Assembly: GCF_004341205.1 (NCBI RefSeq)
Contig: NZ_SLUL01000012.1
Location: forward strand, 1-64,000
Direction: 5' to 3'
DNA length: 64,000 bases
DNA from: Thermolongibacillus altinsuensis
Lineage (GTDB): Bacteria > Bacillota > Bacilli > Bacillales > Anoxybacillaceae
The position numbers were made by a program, and so were the translations under genes. The notes under the pieces are model-generated. The model was not told the origin of the DNA. It saw nothing but the letters and a program-made list of their open reading frames with translations, and searched no databases. This document shows, in pieces, positions 23,949 to 32,328 of this stretch (its first letter is position 1; the number at the start of each line of letters is the position of its first letter).

Positions 23949-23977
23949 AAAAGGGTGCCAACGCGCACCCTTTTTTT
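23946..23977 (+). terminator. yumC terminator
   Basis: AAAGGGTGC-CAAC-GCGCACCCTTT plus T-run, overlapping the stop codon. Confidence 0.9.
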
Positions 23978-23981
23978 CAAT

Positions 23982-24046
23982 GTTCTAAAGGAGGATCCGC
24001 AACCGCAAGAAGCAATCGCATTCGAATTGTTGATCGTGAATCCGCC
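23982..24046 (-). pseudogene. duplicated 3' fragment of yutM
   Basis: 65 bp that match 25923-25987 at 62 positions. On the minus strand it encodes NNSNAIASCGCGSSFRT, the cluster-binding tail of the IscA-like gene yutM, joined in frame to unrelated residues (ESNAIQWLMIGKSAKHNGG) at its 5' side. The remainder of yutM is absent. The stretch 24047-24228 contains no supported gene; it holds the CAP gene's upstream region. Confidence 0.8.
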
Positions 24047-24228
24047 GTTATGTTTAGCAGATTTTCCTATCATCAACCACTGAATTGCATTTGACTCCGT
24101 ACTTTGCCCACAAGTAACTCATTTTTATTCTCCGCACCTTCCATTTATCACAGTTATTCCCATCTTTATTTTTGTCAAAAATATAAAAACTAAGGGTGTA
24201 AAAATACTACCTTTAGGAGGTGTTACGA

Positions 24229-25011
24229 TTGATAAAGAAAATGACTGGCTTTCTCGCAGCTTTTTTCCTAGTAATGGGACTTACAGCGTGCAACGCAATG
24301 GATACAGGCCGTAATGACAATGATGATAATGAAAACATGGATATTTCAGCTTCGTATACATCGCTATCAAGCGACAACTATCCTTATACAAGAGCCGTAC
24401 TGGTCCAAGATGCAAAGTACAAATTTGTCCAAATAGACCCTAGACAAGCAGCTGAGTGGCAAGCAAGAATTCAGCAACAATTGAATCAGCAGAGAAGACA
24501 ATATACAATGCCACCAAATCAAATACAAACGCCAACACAACAGCAACAAACGCAAAGGCCAATACAACAGCAACCAACTCAACCTAGACAGCAGGCACCG
24601 ACTCAGCAACAACAAACTCAGCCTTCCGCAGGGATCAGTCAATATGCTCAACAAGTCATTGACTTAACGAACAGAGAAAGAGCTCGAGCGGGCCTTCCTG
24701 CTTTAAGAGCGGATACTCAGCTAAGTGCTGTGGCTCAAAGGAAATCCCAGGATATGCAACAAAACCATTATTTCTCACATACAAGCCCGACTTATGGTTC
24801 TCCATTTGATATGATGAGAAACTTTGGGGTTACTTACAAAACAGCGGGTGAAAACATTGCCCAAGGCCAACGTACTCCGCAAGAGGTTGTTACAGCTTGG
24901 ATGAATAGCCCTGGTCACAGAGCAAACATTTTGAATAGACAATTTACTCACATTGGAGTAGGTTTTGAACAAGCTGGAAAACACTGGACACAAATGTTTA
25001 TCGGTAAATAA
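24229..25011 (+). CDS. CAP-domain (SCP/PR-1) lipoprotein, YkwD-like
   Basis: 260 aa. TTG start behind AGGAGGTG gives MIKKMTGFLAAFFLVMGLTAC, a lipoprotein signal with lipobox LTAC. A Gln/Pro-rich linker (about residues 78-134, many QQQ/TQ units) connects to a CAP domain: VIDLTNRERARAGLPALRAD, FSHTSPTYGSPFDM, AGENIAQGQRTPQEVVTAWM, NSPGHRANILN, HIGVGF. Bacterial CAP proteins are extracellular with unclear biochemistry; some act in spores or at the cell wall. Inserted between yumC and yutM, where B. subtilis has no such gene as I recall. Confidence 0.88.
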   Translation: MIKKMTGFLAAFFLVMGLTACNAMDTGRNDNDDNENMDISASYTSLSSDNYPYTRAVLVQDAKYKFVQIDPRQAAEWQARIQQQLNQQRRQYTMPPNQIQTPTQQQQTQRPIQQQPTQPRQQAPTQQQQTQPSAGISQYAQQVIDLTNRERARAGLPALRADTQLSAVAQRKSQDMQQNHYFSHTSPTYGSPFDMMRNFGVTYKTAGENIAQGQRTPQEVVTAWMNSPGHRANILNRQFTHIGVGFEQAGKHWTQMFIGK

Positions 25012-25022
25012 TGAATGGATCA

Positions 25023-25060
25023 CAAAATGGGAGCCAAAATATACTTTGGCTCCCATTTTT
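25023..25060 (+). terminator. CAP gene terminator, copy 1
   Basis: AATGGGAGCCAAA/TTTGGCTCCCATT stem and T-run. The copy at 25822-25858 has AGCCGAA/TTCGGCT instead, a compensatory change. Confidence 0.9.
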
Positions 25061-25214
25061 GAACACATGCCGAATAAGGTTCTTCGGAATTAGCAAGCGA
25101 AGTCGCGTCTTTACCCATTAATAACTCACGCTGATGCTGCCGTCATCATGTCTTTCGAATCAATCTTGAAAATTATGTAAATAGAGGTAAATGAGACCAA
25201 ACTACATTTTTCGA

Positions 25215-25243
25215 TTGAGTGCCGTTCCGGTTAACGCTAAAAT
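25215..25243 (+). promoter_or_regulatory. promoter of the unrecognised gene in the accessory patch
   Basis: TTGAGT (25215-25220), 17 bases, TAAAAT (25238-25243), 36 bases before the GTG at 25279. Confidence 0.6.
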
Positions 25244-25278
25244 CTATATAAGTCGGAATAAAAGGGAGAATGAGACCG

Positions 25279-25614
25279 GTGCAATACACCATCACAAGGA
25301 GCCAATTAATAAAAACAACGGGTTGTCCACAAACTGCATCTGCTGATTGGATTGACGGAACATATTCAGAGTATTTCCGTTTCAAGCGCGAAGGAAAGAA
25401 CGTACTTCATGATCCGTTTGACGTTTACATACTTGCATTCATTCACAATCAACTTAAAGCAGCTAAGCTTCCGCCCGAAAAAGTTAAAGAAGATCTTGAA
25501 TCTCTTAACGCACTTCGCTATTTAAAAGAACAATTCACTGAAATCGCTATAATCATTAACCGTCTGCAACTTGCGTCTTTTTATGGCTTTACGTCAAGGC
25601 CGACGGACTTATGA
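25279..25614 (+). CDS. unrecognised 111-residue protein, possibly DNA-binding, possibly truncated
   Basis: Start MQYTITRSQLIKTTGCPQTA, GTG with GGGAG 9 bases upstream; the in-frame ATG at 25270 is too close to the GGGAG. The N-terminal pattern 'ITRSQLIKTTGCPQTASADWI' recalls a MerR/excisionase-like helix-turn-helix, followed by helices (FDVYILAFIHNQLKAAKL, EKVKEDLESLNALRYLKEQF). The protein family is not known to me. The last residues (YGFTSRPTDL) may come from a junction with foreign sequence. Codon and base use look somewhat unlike the flanks. The rest of the patch (25069-25214, 25615-25738) has only short fragments. Confidence 0.5.
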   Translation: MQYTITRSQLIKTTGCPQTASADWIDGTYSEYFRFKREGKNVLHDPFDVYILAFIHNQLKAAKLPPEKVKEDLESLNALRYLKEQFTEIAIIINRLQLASFYGFTSRPTDL

Positions 25615-25738
25615 TGGCTCTTGCACAACCGCGATTGTTACTACAATCCACGGCTCCACGAAGGGGGCACCGCCAATTATGCCGATGAGCTTGCGCACCC
25701 GCCCCTATGTGCACGAACGTTCCAAGCACCTTAACGCT

Positions 25739-25809
25739 AATTCACTCACATTGAAGTAGGTTTTGAACAAACTGGAAAACACTGGACACAAATGTTTATC
25801 GGTAAATAA
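25739..25809 (+). pseudogene. C-terminal remnant of a second CAP-domain gene
   Basis: Encodes HIEVGFEQTGKHWTQMFIGK and a stop, nearly identical to the end of the upstream CAP protein (HIGVGFEQAGKHW...). Identity with 24941-25068 continues through the terminator to 25863. Only the last ~22 codons remain, so a tandem CAP paralogue was lost by deletion or replaced by the intervening DNA. Confidence 0.82.
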
Positions 25810-25821
25810 TGAATGGATCAC

Positions 25822-25858
25822 AAAATGGGAGCCGAAAGATTCGGCTCCCATTTTTGAA
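25822..25858. terminator. terminator, copy 2, between the CAP remnant and yutM
   Basis: AATGGGAGCCGAA-AGA-TTCGGCTCCCATT with T-run; it now serves as a possible bidirectional terminator for yutM. Confidence 0.85.
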
Positions 25859-25888
25859 CACATATTATATCGCCTATTATATCGCCGT

Positions 25889-26251
25889 TTAACATTCCTC
25901 CGGCTTCCCTGCATTCGTTGCCGTTCTAAAGGAGGAGCCGCAACCGCAAGAAGCAATCGCGTTCGGATTGTTGATCGTGAATCCGCCGCCCATTGCTGCC
26001 TCCTTATAGTCAATAACCGTTCCTTTTAAAACGAGTGCGCTTTCGTTATCGACTAAAATGCGGACGCCATGTTGGACCGATTCATGATCTTTTTCCCTTT
26101 TTTCATGATCAAAGCCCATCGCATACGAAAGGCCGCTGCATCCTCCACCGTAAACACCGATTCGAAAATAAGCGTTTTCCTCTCCGCTTTCTTTCATCAT
26201 TTGTTTAATTTGTGATGCCGCTGATTCCGTTAAAATTACAATCTCGCTCAT
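25889..26251 (-). CDS. yutM: IscA/HesB-type iron-sulfur carrier protein, YutM
   Basis: 120 aa A-type carrier that receives Fe-S clusters from the Suf scaffold and delivers them to apo-proteins. The three cluster cysteines are in place: Cys38 (YGGGCSGLSY) and Cys102/Cys104 (IASCGCGSSF). GGAGG 7 bases before the ATG. The C-terminal extension (TATNAGKPEEC) goes beyond the usual end. A 65-bp part of its 3' half is duplicated at 23982-24046. It is 16 bp downstream of dapF and probably co-transcribed. Confidence 0.9.
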   Translation of the reverse strand: MSEIVILTESAASQIKQMMKESGEENAYFRIGVYGGGCSGLSYAMGFDHEKREKDHESVQHGVRILVDNESALVLKGTVIDYKEAAMGGGFTINNPNAIASCGCGSSFRTATNAGKPEEC

Positions 26252-26267
26252 TTTGATTCCTCCTTGT

Positions 26268-27122
26268 TTAATAATAATAAATTCCTGTACAAATCGTTTC
26301 GGCTGGTCCTCTCATAAGCACATTTCCTTCTTCCGTCCAAGTGATATATAAATCGCCTCCAGCCAAATGGACCACGGTTTCTTTATTCCGTTTTGTTTTT
26401 CCATTTAAAACGGAAGCAACCACGGCTGCACAAGCTCCTGTTCCGCATGCTTGCGTCACTCCTGAACCGCGCTCCCAAACGCGAAAATGAAGCTCATCAT
26501 CGCTCACGACTTCCACAAATTCAACATTAATTCCTTCTGGAAAACGCTCATCCTTTTCAACAATTGGGCCGAGCGTGGTCACCGGAGCATGATCAATATT
26601 TTCTACGTAAAATATCGCATGCGGATTTCCCATTGATACCCCTGTCATTCGATAGGTTTTCCCCGCAAATTCAATTTCTTCATTCACAATCATATCATTC
26701 TCGTTTCCAACCATCGGCAAATCTTTACGATATAAACGAGGTTCCCCCATATCAACGGTTACACTTGTCACTTTTCCATTCTCGACAAAAACTTCCGCCT
26801 GAACGAGCCCAGATAACGTTTCAATGAAAAATGTTTTGTCTTTAACGATTCCATGCTCATATGCATATTTAGCCACACAACGAAGTCCGTTTCCGCAATT
26901 TTTTCCTTCGGATCCATCGCTATTAAAAATGCGCATTTTTACCGGTGCTACATCAGAAGGACAGATTAAGATTAATCCATCAGAGCCGATCCCTGTGTGA
27001 ACATTCGACACGTTGACCGCAATTTCAGACAATTTCTCCTCTTCTAGTTGCTCCTCAAACATATTGACATAAATATAACTATTCCCTAACCCATGCATTT
27101 TTGTAAACGCAAAACTTCTCAT
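26268..27122 (-). CDS. dapF: diaminopimelate epimerase
   Basis: 284 aa. Converts LL- to meso-diaminopimelate for lysine and peptidoglycan. The active-site cysteines are in [17 protein letters not shown] and [33 protein letters not shown] marks the N-terminus. The frame continues to 27218, but the ATG at 27122 with GGAGG 5 bases upstream gives the family start. A sigma-A promoter is visible at 27152-27180. Confidence 0.95.
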   Translation of the reverse strand: MRSFAFTKMHGLGNSYIYVNMFEEQLEEEKLSEIAVNVSNVHTGIGSDGLILICPSDVAPVKMRIFNSDGSEGKNCGNGLRCVAKYAYEHGIVKDKTFFIETLSGLVQAEVFVENGKVTSVTVDMGEPRLYRKDLPMVGNENDMIVNEEIEFAGKTYRMTGVSMGNPHAIFYVENIDHAPVTTLGPIVEKDERFPEGINVEFVEVVSDDELHFRVWERGSGVTQACGTGACAAVVASVLNGKTKRNKETVVHLAGGDLYITWTEEGNVLMRGPAETICTGIYYY

Positions 27123-27151
27123 AAGCGCCTCCAACATTTTCTTTTGCTTTG

Positions 27152-27180
27152 AGTATACCGATAATAAAACATGGTGACAA
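27152..27180 (-). promoter_or_regulatory. dapF promoter
   Basis: Minus strand TTGTCA (27180-27175), 17 bases, TATACT (27157-27152). Confidence 0.75.
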
Positions 27181-27194
27181 TATATATATCCCCC

Positions 27195-27242
27195 AAACCG
27201 TAAAAGCTTCTTCTTCATTGAAAAGCTTTTGCGGGTTTTTTT
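27195..27242 (+). terminator. orphan intrinsic terminator between divergent genes
   Basis: CCGTAAAAGCTT/AAGCTTTTGCGG stem (one G-T pair) with a seven-base T-run on the plus strand. No plus-strand gene ends before it; dapF starts leftward at 27122 and the DUF2225 gene starts at 27359, whose TATAAT (27299-27304) lies after the hairpin. Confidence 0.75.
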
Positions 27243-27358
27243 GTGAAAAATGTATGTTATTAACCAAAAGTCATAGAACGTTTATCACAAAAAAGTAGTA
27301 TAATAGAACCAGGATTATCACAATAAAAAAACAATCAACATCAAGAGGTAGGAGAACG

Positions 27359-28036
27359 ATGGACGTTTTATATGACCGCAACGTAACATGTCTTGTTTGT
27401 AAAAAAAACTATACGACAAAAAAAGTACGCTCTCGTTTTATTCGTCCCATTCGGCACGATACAGATTTTTGTTCCTATTATGAAAGCGAAGAAACCAATC
27501 CGCTTTTATATTATGTTCATGTTTGCCCGCATTGCGGCTTTGCAGCGACGGAAGAATTTTCACCTTATTTTCCGCCAACGACGCTAGAAACGATTGAAAA
27601 GCAAATTTGTGCCCAGTGGTCTGGGAAAAATTACGGAGGAAAACGAACATTTCAAGAGGCAACCAATACATATAAACTCGGCATCTATTCTGCTACATTA
27701 AAAAAAGAAAAGCATATTACAATCGCAGGATTATATATACGTCTCGCTTGGTTATACCGTTCTAAAGAAATGAAAGCTGAAGAAGAGCGGTTTATGCGCC
27801 TAGCGTTAGAAGAATACCTCGCCTCTTATCAAACGGATGATTTCGCCCATACACATATGTCTGAAGTGCGCCTTCTTTATTTAATCGGAGAGTTGTATCG
27901 CCGCTTAAATAATGAAAAACAGGCGATTTTGTATTTTTCAAAAGTCATCGGCAAACGAAATGAAACGATCGAAAAAGGAATTGTCAACATGGCTTACGAG
28001 CGTTGGCAAGAAATTCGCGAAGCTCGCCAAGAATAA
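27359..28036 (+). CDS. DUF2225 family protein
   Basis: 225 aa. An N-terminal zinc-ribbon-like part has CLVCKKNY and HVCPHCGFAATEEF (CxxC twice). The C-terminal part is TPR-like and helical (TIAGLYIRLAWLYRSKEMKAE..., LLYLIGELYRRLNNEKQAI). DUF2225 proteins are widespread in Bacillaceae with no known function. GGTAGGAG precedes the ATG. Monocistronic, with a bidirectional terminator shared with yuzB. Confidence 0.82.
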   Translation: MDVLYDRNVTCLVCKKNYTTKKVRSRFIRPIRHDTDFCSYYESEETNPLLYYVHVCPHCGFAATEEFSPYFPPTTLETIEKQICAQWSGKNYGGKRTFQEATNTYKLGIYSATLKKEKHITIAGLYIRLAWLYRSKEMKAEEERFMRLALEEYLASYQTDDFAHTHMSEVRLLYLIGELYRRLNNEKQAILYFSKVIGKRNETIEKGIVNMAYERWQEIREARQE

Positions 28037-28063
28037 AAGGGCACGCTTCTGTGTGCCCCTTTA
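28036..28063. terminator. bidirectional terminator, DUF2225 gene / yuzB
   Basis: AAAGGGCAC-GCTTCTGT-GTGCCCCTTT between converging genes. Confidence 0.82.
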
Positions 28064-28300
28064 AAACATTGGGTTCTCTTCTAAATATTCGTACACTCGC
28101 TCCACTAACTCCTCCGCTGTTTCCGCAGTCACTACATCCCCGTTGACCAACGCAAACAGCGATTGAGCACATTTTCCGCAGTATCCTAAACAGCCGTATT
28201 CGATAATATCTAAATTTGGATCTTTTTCGAGCTTTTCTAGAGCGCGTTGAGATCCATTAGCTAAATTGCTTATACAAAATTCAACGATTGGTTTAATCAA
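28061..28300 (-). CDS. yuzB: YuzB-like DUF1450 protein
   Basis: 79 aa, [20 protein letters not shown] ... [20 protein letters not shown], ending EYLEENPMF. Cysteines C-x4-C-type (CLGYCGKC) suggest a metal or redox site; the fold is thioredoxin-like ferredoxin. TTG start at 28300 has GAGGTG 6 bases upstream; the GTG at 28309 lies inside that site. Same yutJ/yuzB/yuzD neighbourhood as in B. subtilis. Confidence 0.88.
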   Translation of the reverse strand: MIKPIVEFCISNLANGSQRALEKLEKDPNLDIIEYGCLGYCGKCAQSLFALVNGDVVTAETAEELVERVYEYLEENPMF

Positions 28301-28489
28301 AACCGTCACCTCTATATCATTTTCTCAATCTTATTATTATATCATTTTTCAAAAACAATATGTAACATTTATTGAGATCTTCCCGGTTTATTATCACTCT
28401 TTTTCGAAAAATTGTTGTTATTTTGTCACAATTTCGCTATACTTTTAATGGCGAATTTGAGTGAATTTTAATAAAAGGGGAAAGCTTCC

Positions 28490-29560
28490 ATGAGAAACCT
28501 CGTACTGCTCGGTGGCGGATACGGAAATATGCGCATTTTGCTCCGCCTACTTCCAAACAATTTACCAGAAAATGTACAAATTACCCTTGTTGATCGTGTT
28601 CCTTATCACTGTTTAAAAACAGAATATTATGCGCTTGCTGCTGGAACCATTAGCGACCAGCATATTCGTGTTCCTTTTCCTGAACATCCTCGCCTTCAAT
28701 ACGTTTTCGGCGAAGTGACTGAAATCGATTTACAACATAAGGTTGTTCATCTGCAAGATGGCACTCGCATCTCTTACGATGATTTAGTCATCGGCTTAGG
28801 CTGCGAGGATAAGTATCATAATATACCAGGCGCAGACGTTTTTACTTATAGCATCCAAACCATTGATAAAGCAAGAGAAACGTATCAAAAGCTGAACAAT
28901 CTTCCGCCAAATAGCATCGTTGGCATTGTTGGAGCGGGCTTAAGCGGTGTCGAATTAGCAAGCGAGCTCGTCGAAAGCCGGCCAGATTTACACGTAAAAC
29001 TATTCGATCGCGGCAAACGAATTTTATCCATGTTTCCAGAACGATTAAGCAATTATGTCGAGAATTGGTTTGATTCGCATGGCGTCGAAATTATTCGGGA
29101 ATCCAACATCACAAAAGTGGAAGAACATACCGTGTTTAACCATGGCCAACCGATTCATTGCGATGCCATTGTATGGACCGCAGGCGTTCAGCCAAACAAA
29201 GTTGTTCGTAAGATGAATGTCGAAAAAGATGCACAAGGACGAGTGGTTTTAACACCTCGTCATCACATTCCTGGTTATGAAAACGTATACGTTGTCGGGG
29301 ACTGCGCAAGTCTTCCGCACGCACCAAGCGCCCAACTTGCAGAAGGCCAAGCCGAACAAATCGTTCAAGTGCTTCAAAAGCGGTGGAAAGGGGAAGAGCC
29401 TCCTAGCGAATTCCCGCCAATTAAACTAAAAGGCATTCTTGGCTCTCTCGGCAAAAAACATGGATTTGGCTTAGTCGCTGACCGTCCGTTGACCGGTCGC
29501 GTTCCTCGACTGTTAAAATCGGGCGTTCTTTGGATGTATAAATATCACAATGGTTATTAA
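28490..29560 (+). CDS. yutJ: NDH-2-like FAD oxidoreductase, YutJ
   Basis: 356 aa. FAD motif NLVLLGGGYGNMRILLRLLP, NAD motif VGIVGAGLSGVELASELVE and VYVVGDCASLPHAPSAQLAE. Related to type II NADH dehydrogenases but shorter at the C-terminus, where the membrane-anchoring helices of NDH-2 are reduced (ends LWMYKYHNGY). Physiological role not settled. GGGG lies 10 bases before the ATG. Confidence 0.9.
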   Translation: MRNLVLLGGGYGNMRILLRLLPNNLPENVQITLVDRVPYHCLKTEYYALAAGTISDQHIRVPFPEHPRLQYVFGEVTEIDLQHKVVHLQDGTRISYDDLVIGLGCEDKYHNIPGADVFTYSIQTIDKARETYQKLNNLPPNSIVGIVGAGLSGVELASELVESRPDLHVKLFDRGKRILSMFPERLSNYVENWFDSHGVEIIRESNITKVEEHTVFNHGQPIHCDAIVWTAGVQPNKVVRKMNVEKDAQGRVVLTPRHHIPGYENVYVVGDCASLPHAPSAQLAEGQAEQIVQVLQKRWKGEEPPSEFPPIKLKGILGSLGKKHGFGLVADRPLTGRVPRLLKSGVLWMYKYHNGY

Positions 29561-29648
29561 TGATCCTTGGTGAATGCGAAGGAATCATTCAACAAGTATG
29601 GAAACGTCCACAAAGAAAGCGAAAAATGCTCGTTTGAGGCTAAACAAG

Positions 29649-29674
29649 AAAAGGGCAAGATTTCTCGCCCTTTT
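29649..29674. terminator. bidirectional terminator yutJ / yuzD
   Basis: AAAAGGGC-AAGATTTCTC-GCCCTTTT between converging genes. Confidence 0.78.
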
Positions 29675-29991
29675 CACGATTTATATCCATATTTCTCCAT
29701 CTCTTCGTAAATGGTTTTTAACTTCGGATTCCCTTCACCGACGATTTTTCCTTCAATGACGACAACAGGATAAAACAAATCTTCATCGATCACCTTCTGA
29801 GCAAACCGTTTCTTCTCTTCCTCTTCTGGTGGATTAAAAATATCGATGTATGAAATGCGAAACGATTGATTTGGATATTTTCGCGAAATAGCCGCTTCTA
29901 GCCATTCATATGTTTCTTTTGCTGACGGCAATTGAACGCAAGAAGCGCAAACGGTTTCAGCACCGTACACACATATTTCAATTGTTTTCAT
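29674..29991 (-). CDS. yuzD: YuzD-like thioredoxin-fold protein (DUF1462)
   Basis: 105 aa. MKTIEICVYGAETVCASCVQ contains the CASC redox-type motif, followed by LPSAKETYEWLEAA and IVGEGNPKLKTIYEEMEKYG. A putative disulfide oxidoreductase next to the NifU-like gene yutI, and so possibly linked to Fe-S work; this link is inference. ATG at 29991 behind GAAGGGGG; the frame begins two codons earlier. Confidence 0.88.
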   Translation of the reverse strand: MKTIEICVYGAETVCASCVQLPSAKETYEWLEAAISRKYPNQSFRISYIDIFNPPEEEEKKRFAQKVIDEDLFYPVVVIEGKIVGEGNPKLKTIYEEMEKYGYKS

Positions 29992-30090
29992 CCTCATCCC
30001 CCTTCCATGGCTGGAAAAAAGTTAAGCCGTGTCAATAGATTTTTTTCTTTATCATGATTATAATAAAGTTAACGAAAGGAGTCGATTGAA

Positions 30091-30327
30091 ATGTCAGATC
30101 AAGATATCAAACAACAAGTACAAGAAGTATTAGACAAACTTCGCCCATTTTTGCTTCGCGACGGCGGAGATTGCGAATTAGTCGATGTTGAGGATGGCGT
30201 TGTCAAACTTCGCCTTCTTGGCGCATGCGGAAGCTGCCCAAGCTCAACCATTACGCTCAAAGCTGGAATTGAGCGCGCGTTGTTAGAAGAAGTGCCTGGC
30301 GTCGTTGAAGTAGAGCAAGTATTTTAA
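30091..30327 (+). CDS. yutI: NifU C-terminal domain Fe-S scaffold, YutI
   Basis: 78 aa NifU-like domain: [20 protein letters not shown] and [20 protein letters not shown], with the cluster-binding Cys46-x-x-Cys49. It can carry a [4Fe-4S] cluster and, as an Nfu protein, deliver it to targets such as lipoyl synthase and aconitase. AAAGGAG 9 bases before the ATG. Divergent from yuzD. Confidence 0.93.
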   Translation: MSDQDIKQQVQEVLDKLRPFLLRDGGDCELVDVEDGVVKLRLLGACGSCPSSTITLKAGIERALLEEVPGVVEVEQVF

Positions 30328-30366
30328 AAAATAGGCTAGCTTTCTTTGGAAAGCTAGCCTATTTTT
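30327..30366. terminator. bidirectional terminator yutI / thrB
   Basis: Near-perfect stem AATAGGCTAGCTTTC-TTT-GGAAAGCTAGCCTATT with A and T runs on either side; it overlaps the thrB stop. Confidence 0.92.
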
Positions 30367-31258
30367 CTAATGCCATTTTATATAATCGACTTCCCTGTGT
30401 TTCAACAGATAGCTGCTCAACTTGGTGAGTTGGAAACATCGTTGCAAGCTTTTCATATAAACGAGCACCATTCCCTTTTTCCGCAAAGCAAATGACCGTT
30501 GGACCTGCTCCACTTAACGCCACTCCAAACGCTCCATGTTGTTTTGCCACTGCCCGAACGCTGTCAAGCTCAGGAACAAGCGGAGAGCGATAAGGTTGAT
30601 GAAACAAATCAAGATCCATCATTTTTCCTGCTAACTCCCAATTTCCCATCAATAACGCAGCGACTAATACGTTGCTCACAGCGCTTGCTTCAACCGCATA
30701 AGAGCGAGAAAATTCATTTGGTAGCACATTTCGCGCTTTTTTTGTCTCCATTTCATAAGGAGGGATCACGACAACAAGATCTAAATCAATCATCGGAACA
30801 TGGACAACATCTGTTTCATCTTGGCGGTGGCTGCCGATCACAAGCCCGCCATATAGCGATGCTCCAACATTGTCAGGATGCCCTTCATACTCGCTAGCAA
30901 ATCTTAGCTTCTCTTGCTGTGACAAGCAAAGACCTCCAAGCTCATTCGCCAACTCAATTCCTGCCACGATCGCCGCTGCGCTGCTTCCAAGCCCGCGTGT
31001 AAAAGGAATATTGCTATAAACATAAACAAGACACGGAGGAAGCTCTACGTCGTATTGTTTCGCCAGCTTGTCTGCCACTTTGAAAATCAAATTTTCTTTT
31101 CCCGTTGGAATCTCTTTCACTTCGTCTGTTTTCGGAACAAACTCCCACTTGTTGCTCAACATCACTTCCAATGTTAAATAACGTGAAACAGCTAGACCGA
31201 TGGAATCGAATCCCGGGCCTAGATTCGCCGTACTAGCAGGAACAACGATTTTTAACAT
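30359..31258 (-). CDS. thrB: homoserine kinase
   Basis: 299 aa GHMP kinase, phosphorylating homoserine for threonine synthesis. Motifs: VPASTANLGPGFDSIGLAVS, ATP loop PFTRGLGSSAAAIVAGIELA, EGHPDNVGASLYGGLV and GVALSGAGPTVICFAE. Third gene of hom-thrC-thrB. I place the start at ATG 31258 (MLKIVVPAS) behind AAGGAG. That site is unusually close, so the GTG at 31273, which overlaps the thrC stop, remains possible. Confidence 0.94.
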   Translation of the reverse strand: MLKIVVPASTANLGPGFDSIGLAVSRYLTLEVMLSNKWEFVPKTDEVKEIPTGKENLIFKVADKLAKQYDVELPPCLVYVYSNIPFTRGLGSSAAAIVAGIELANELGGLCLSQQEKLRFASEYEGHPDNVGASLYGGLVIGSHRQDETDVVHVPMIDLDLVVVIPPYEMETKKARNVLPNEFSRSYAVEASAVSNVLVAALLMGNWELAGKMMDLDLFHQPYRSPLVPELDSVRAVAKQHGAFGVALSGAGPTVICFAEKGNGARLYEKLATMFPTHQVEQLSVETQGSRLYKMALEK

Positions 31259-31269
31259 CTCTCCTTCTC

Positions 31270-32328
31270 TCACTGAAAAACAACCCCTTGAATGTGGGAA
31301 AACACGACTTTTTCATCATTTGGCAACACGATTGGCTGAATCGATGTCGCCTCCATTGCCACCGTCGGATCTTTTAAGCCATTTCCCGTTAAAACGGCAA
31401 CCACTCGACTTCCTTTCGCAATTTCTCCACTTTTCCGTTGTTTGATCACTCCAGCAATCGACGCGCATGAAGCGGGTTCAGCAAAAACGCCCTCTTCGCG
31501 CGCAAGCAAACGATACGCTTCTAAAATTTCTTCATCTGATACTTCATCGATCTTCCCATTTGATTCATGGACAGCGCGAACCGCATGTTCCCAGCTTGCT
31601 GGATTACCGATGCGAATGGCCGTTGCGATCGTTTCAGGATTTTCAATGACCTGATTCCGAACGATTGCCGCCGCTCCTTCTGCTTCAAATCCGCGCATTT
31701 GCGGAAGCCCCGTACGGTGTTTTTCGTGATATTCTTTAAACCCTTTCCAATAAGCGGTAATATTTCCAGCGTTTCCGACTGGAATCGCTAATACATCCGG
31801 TGCTTGCCCAAGCTGTTCACAAATTTCAAAAGCGGCTGTTTTTTGTCCTTCGATTCGATATGGATTAACAGAGTTTACAAGCGTGATTGGAGCGATTTCA
31901 CTTAAGCGTCGCACCATCTTTAACGCGTGATCAAAATTTCCTTGAATCGCAAAAATTTCTGCGCCGTACATCACTGCTTGTGCCAACTTGCCCAACGCGA
32001 TCTTGCCATCTGGAATGACGATGATGCATCGCATCTTTGCTCTCGCTGCATAAGCGGCTGCGGCAGCAGAGGTATTTCCAGTCGAAGCACAAATAATCGT
32101 GTTGCTTCCTTCCTCTTTTGCTTTGGCGACCGCCATGACCATCCCGCGATCTTTGAACGAACCTGTCGGATTGGCACCTTCCGTTTTAACATAAAGCTCA
32201 ATCCCGAGCTTCTCGGACAGATGCGGAAGGGGAATAAGCGGCGTATTCCCTTCATTTAGCGATAAAGGCGGCGTATTGTCCGTCACAGGCAAATAGTCGC
32301 GATAATGATGAATAAGACCTTTCCACAT
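31270..32328 (-). CDS. thrC: threonine synthase
   Basis: 352 aa PLP enzyme (fold type II) making threonine from phosphohomoserine. Motifs: [17 protein letters not shown], the PLP lysine in [46 protein letters not shown] and [10 protein letters not shown]. Its ATG shares one base with the hom TAA stop (TAATG), so translation is coupled. Short class-I type without the N-terminal extension. Confidence 0.95.
   Translation of the reverse strand: MWKGLIHHYRDYLPVTDNTPPLSLNEGNTPLIPLPHLSEKLGIELYVKTEGANPTGSFKDRGMVMAVAKAKEEGSNTIICASTGNTSAAAAAYAARAKMRCIIVIPDGKIALGKLAQAVMYGAEIFAIQGNFDHALKMVRRLSEIAPITLVNSVNPYRIEGQKTAAFEICEQLGQAPDVLAIPVGNAGNITAYWKGFKEYHEKHRTGLPQMRGFEAEGAAAIVRNQVIENPETIATAIRIGNPASWEHAVRAVHESNGKIDEVSDEEILEAYRLLAREEGVFAEPASCASIAGVIKQRKSGEIAKGSRVVAVLTGNGLKDPTVAMEATSIQPIVLPNDEKVVFSHIQGVVFQ

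Noticed and set aside
25705-26013. 102-residue minus-strand frame across the CAP remnant and yutM
   Set aside because: It is the antisense/out-of-frame reading of the repeat, terminator and yutM tail, without a start site.
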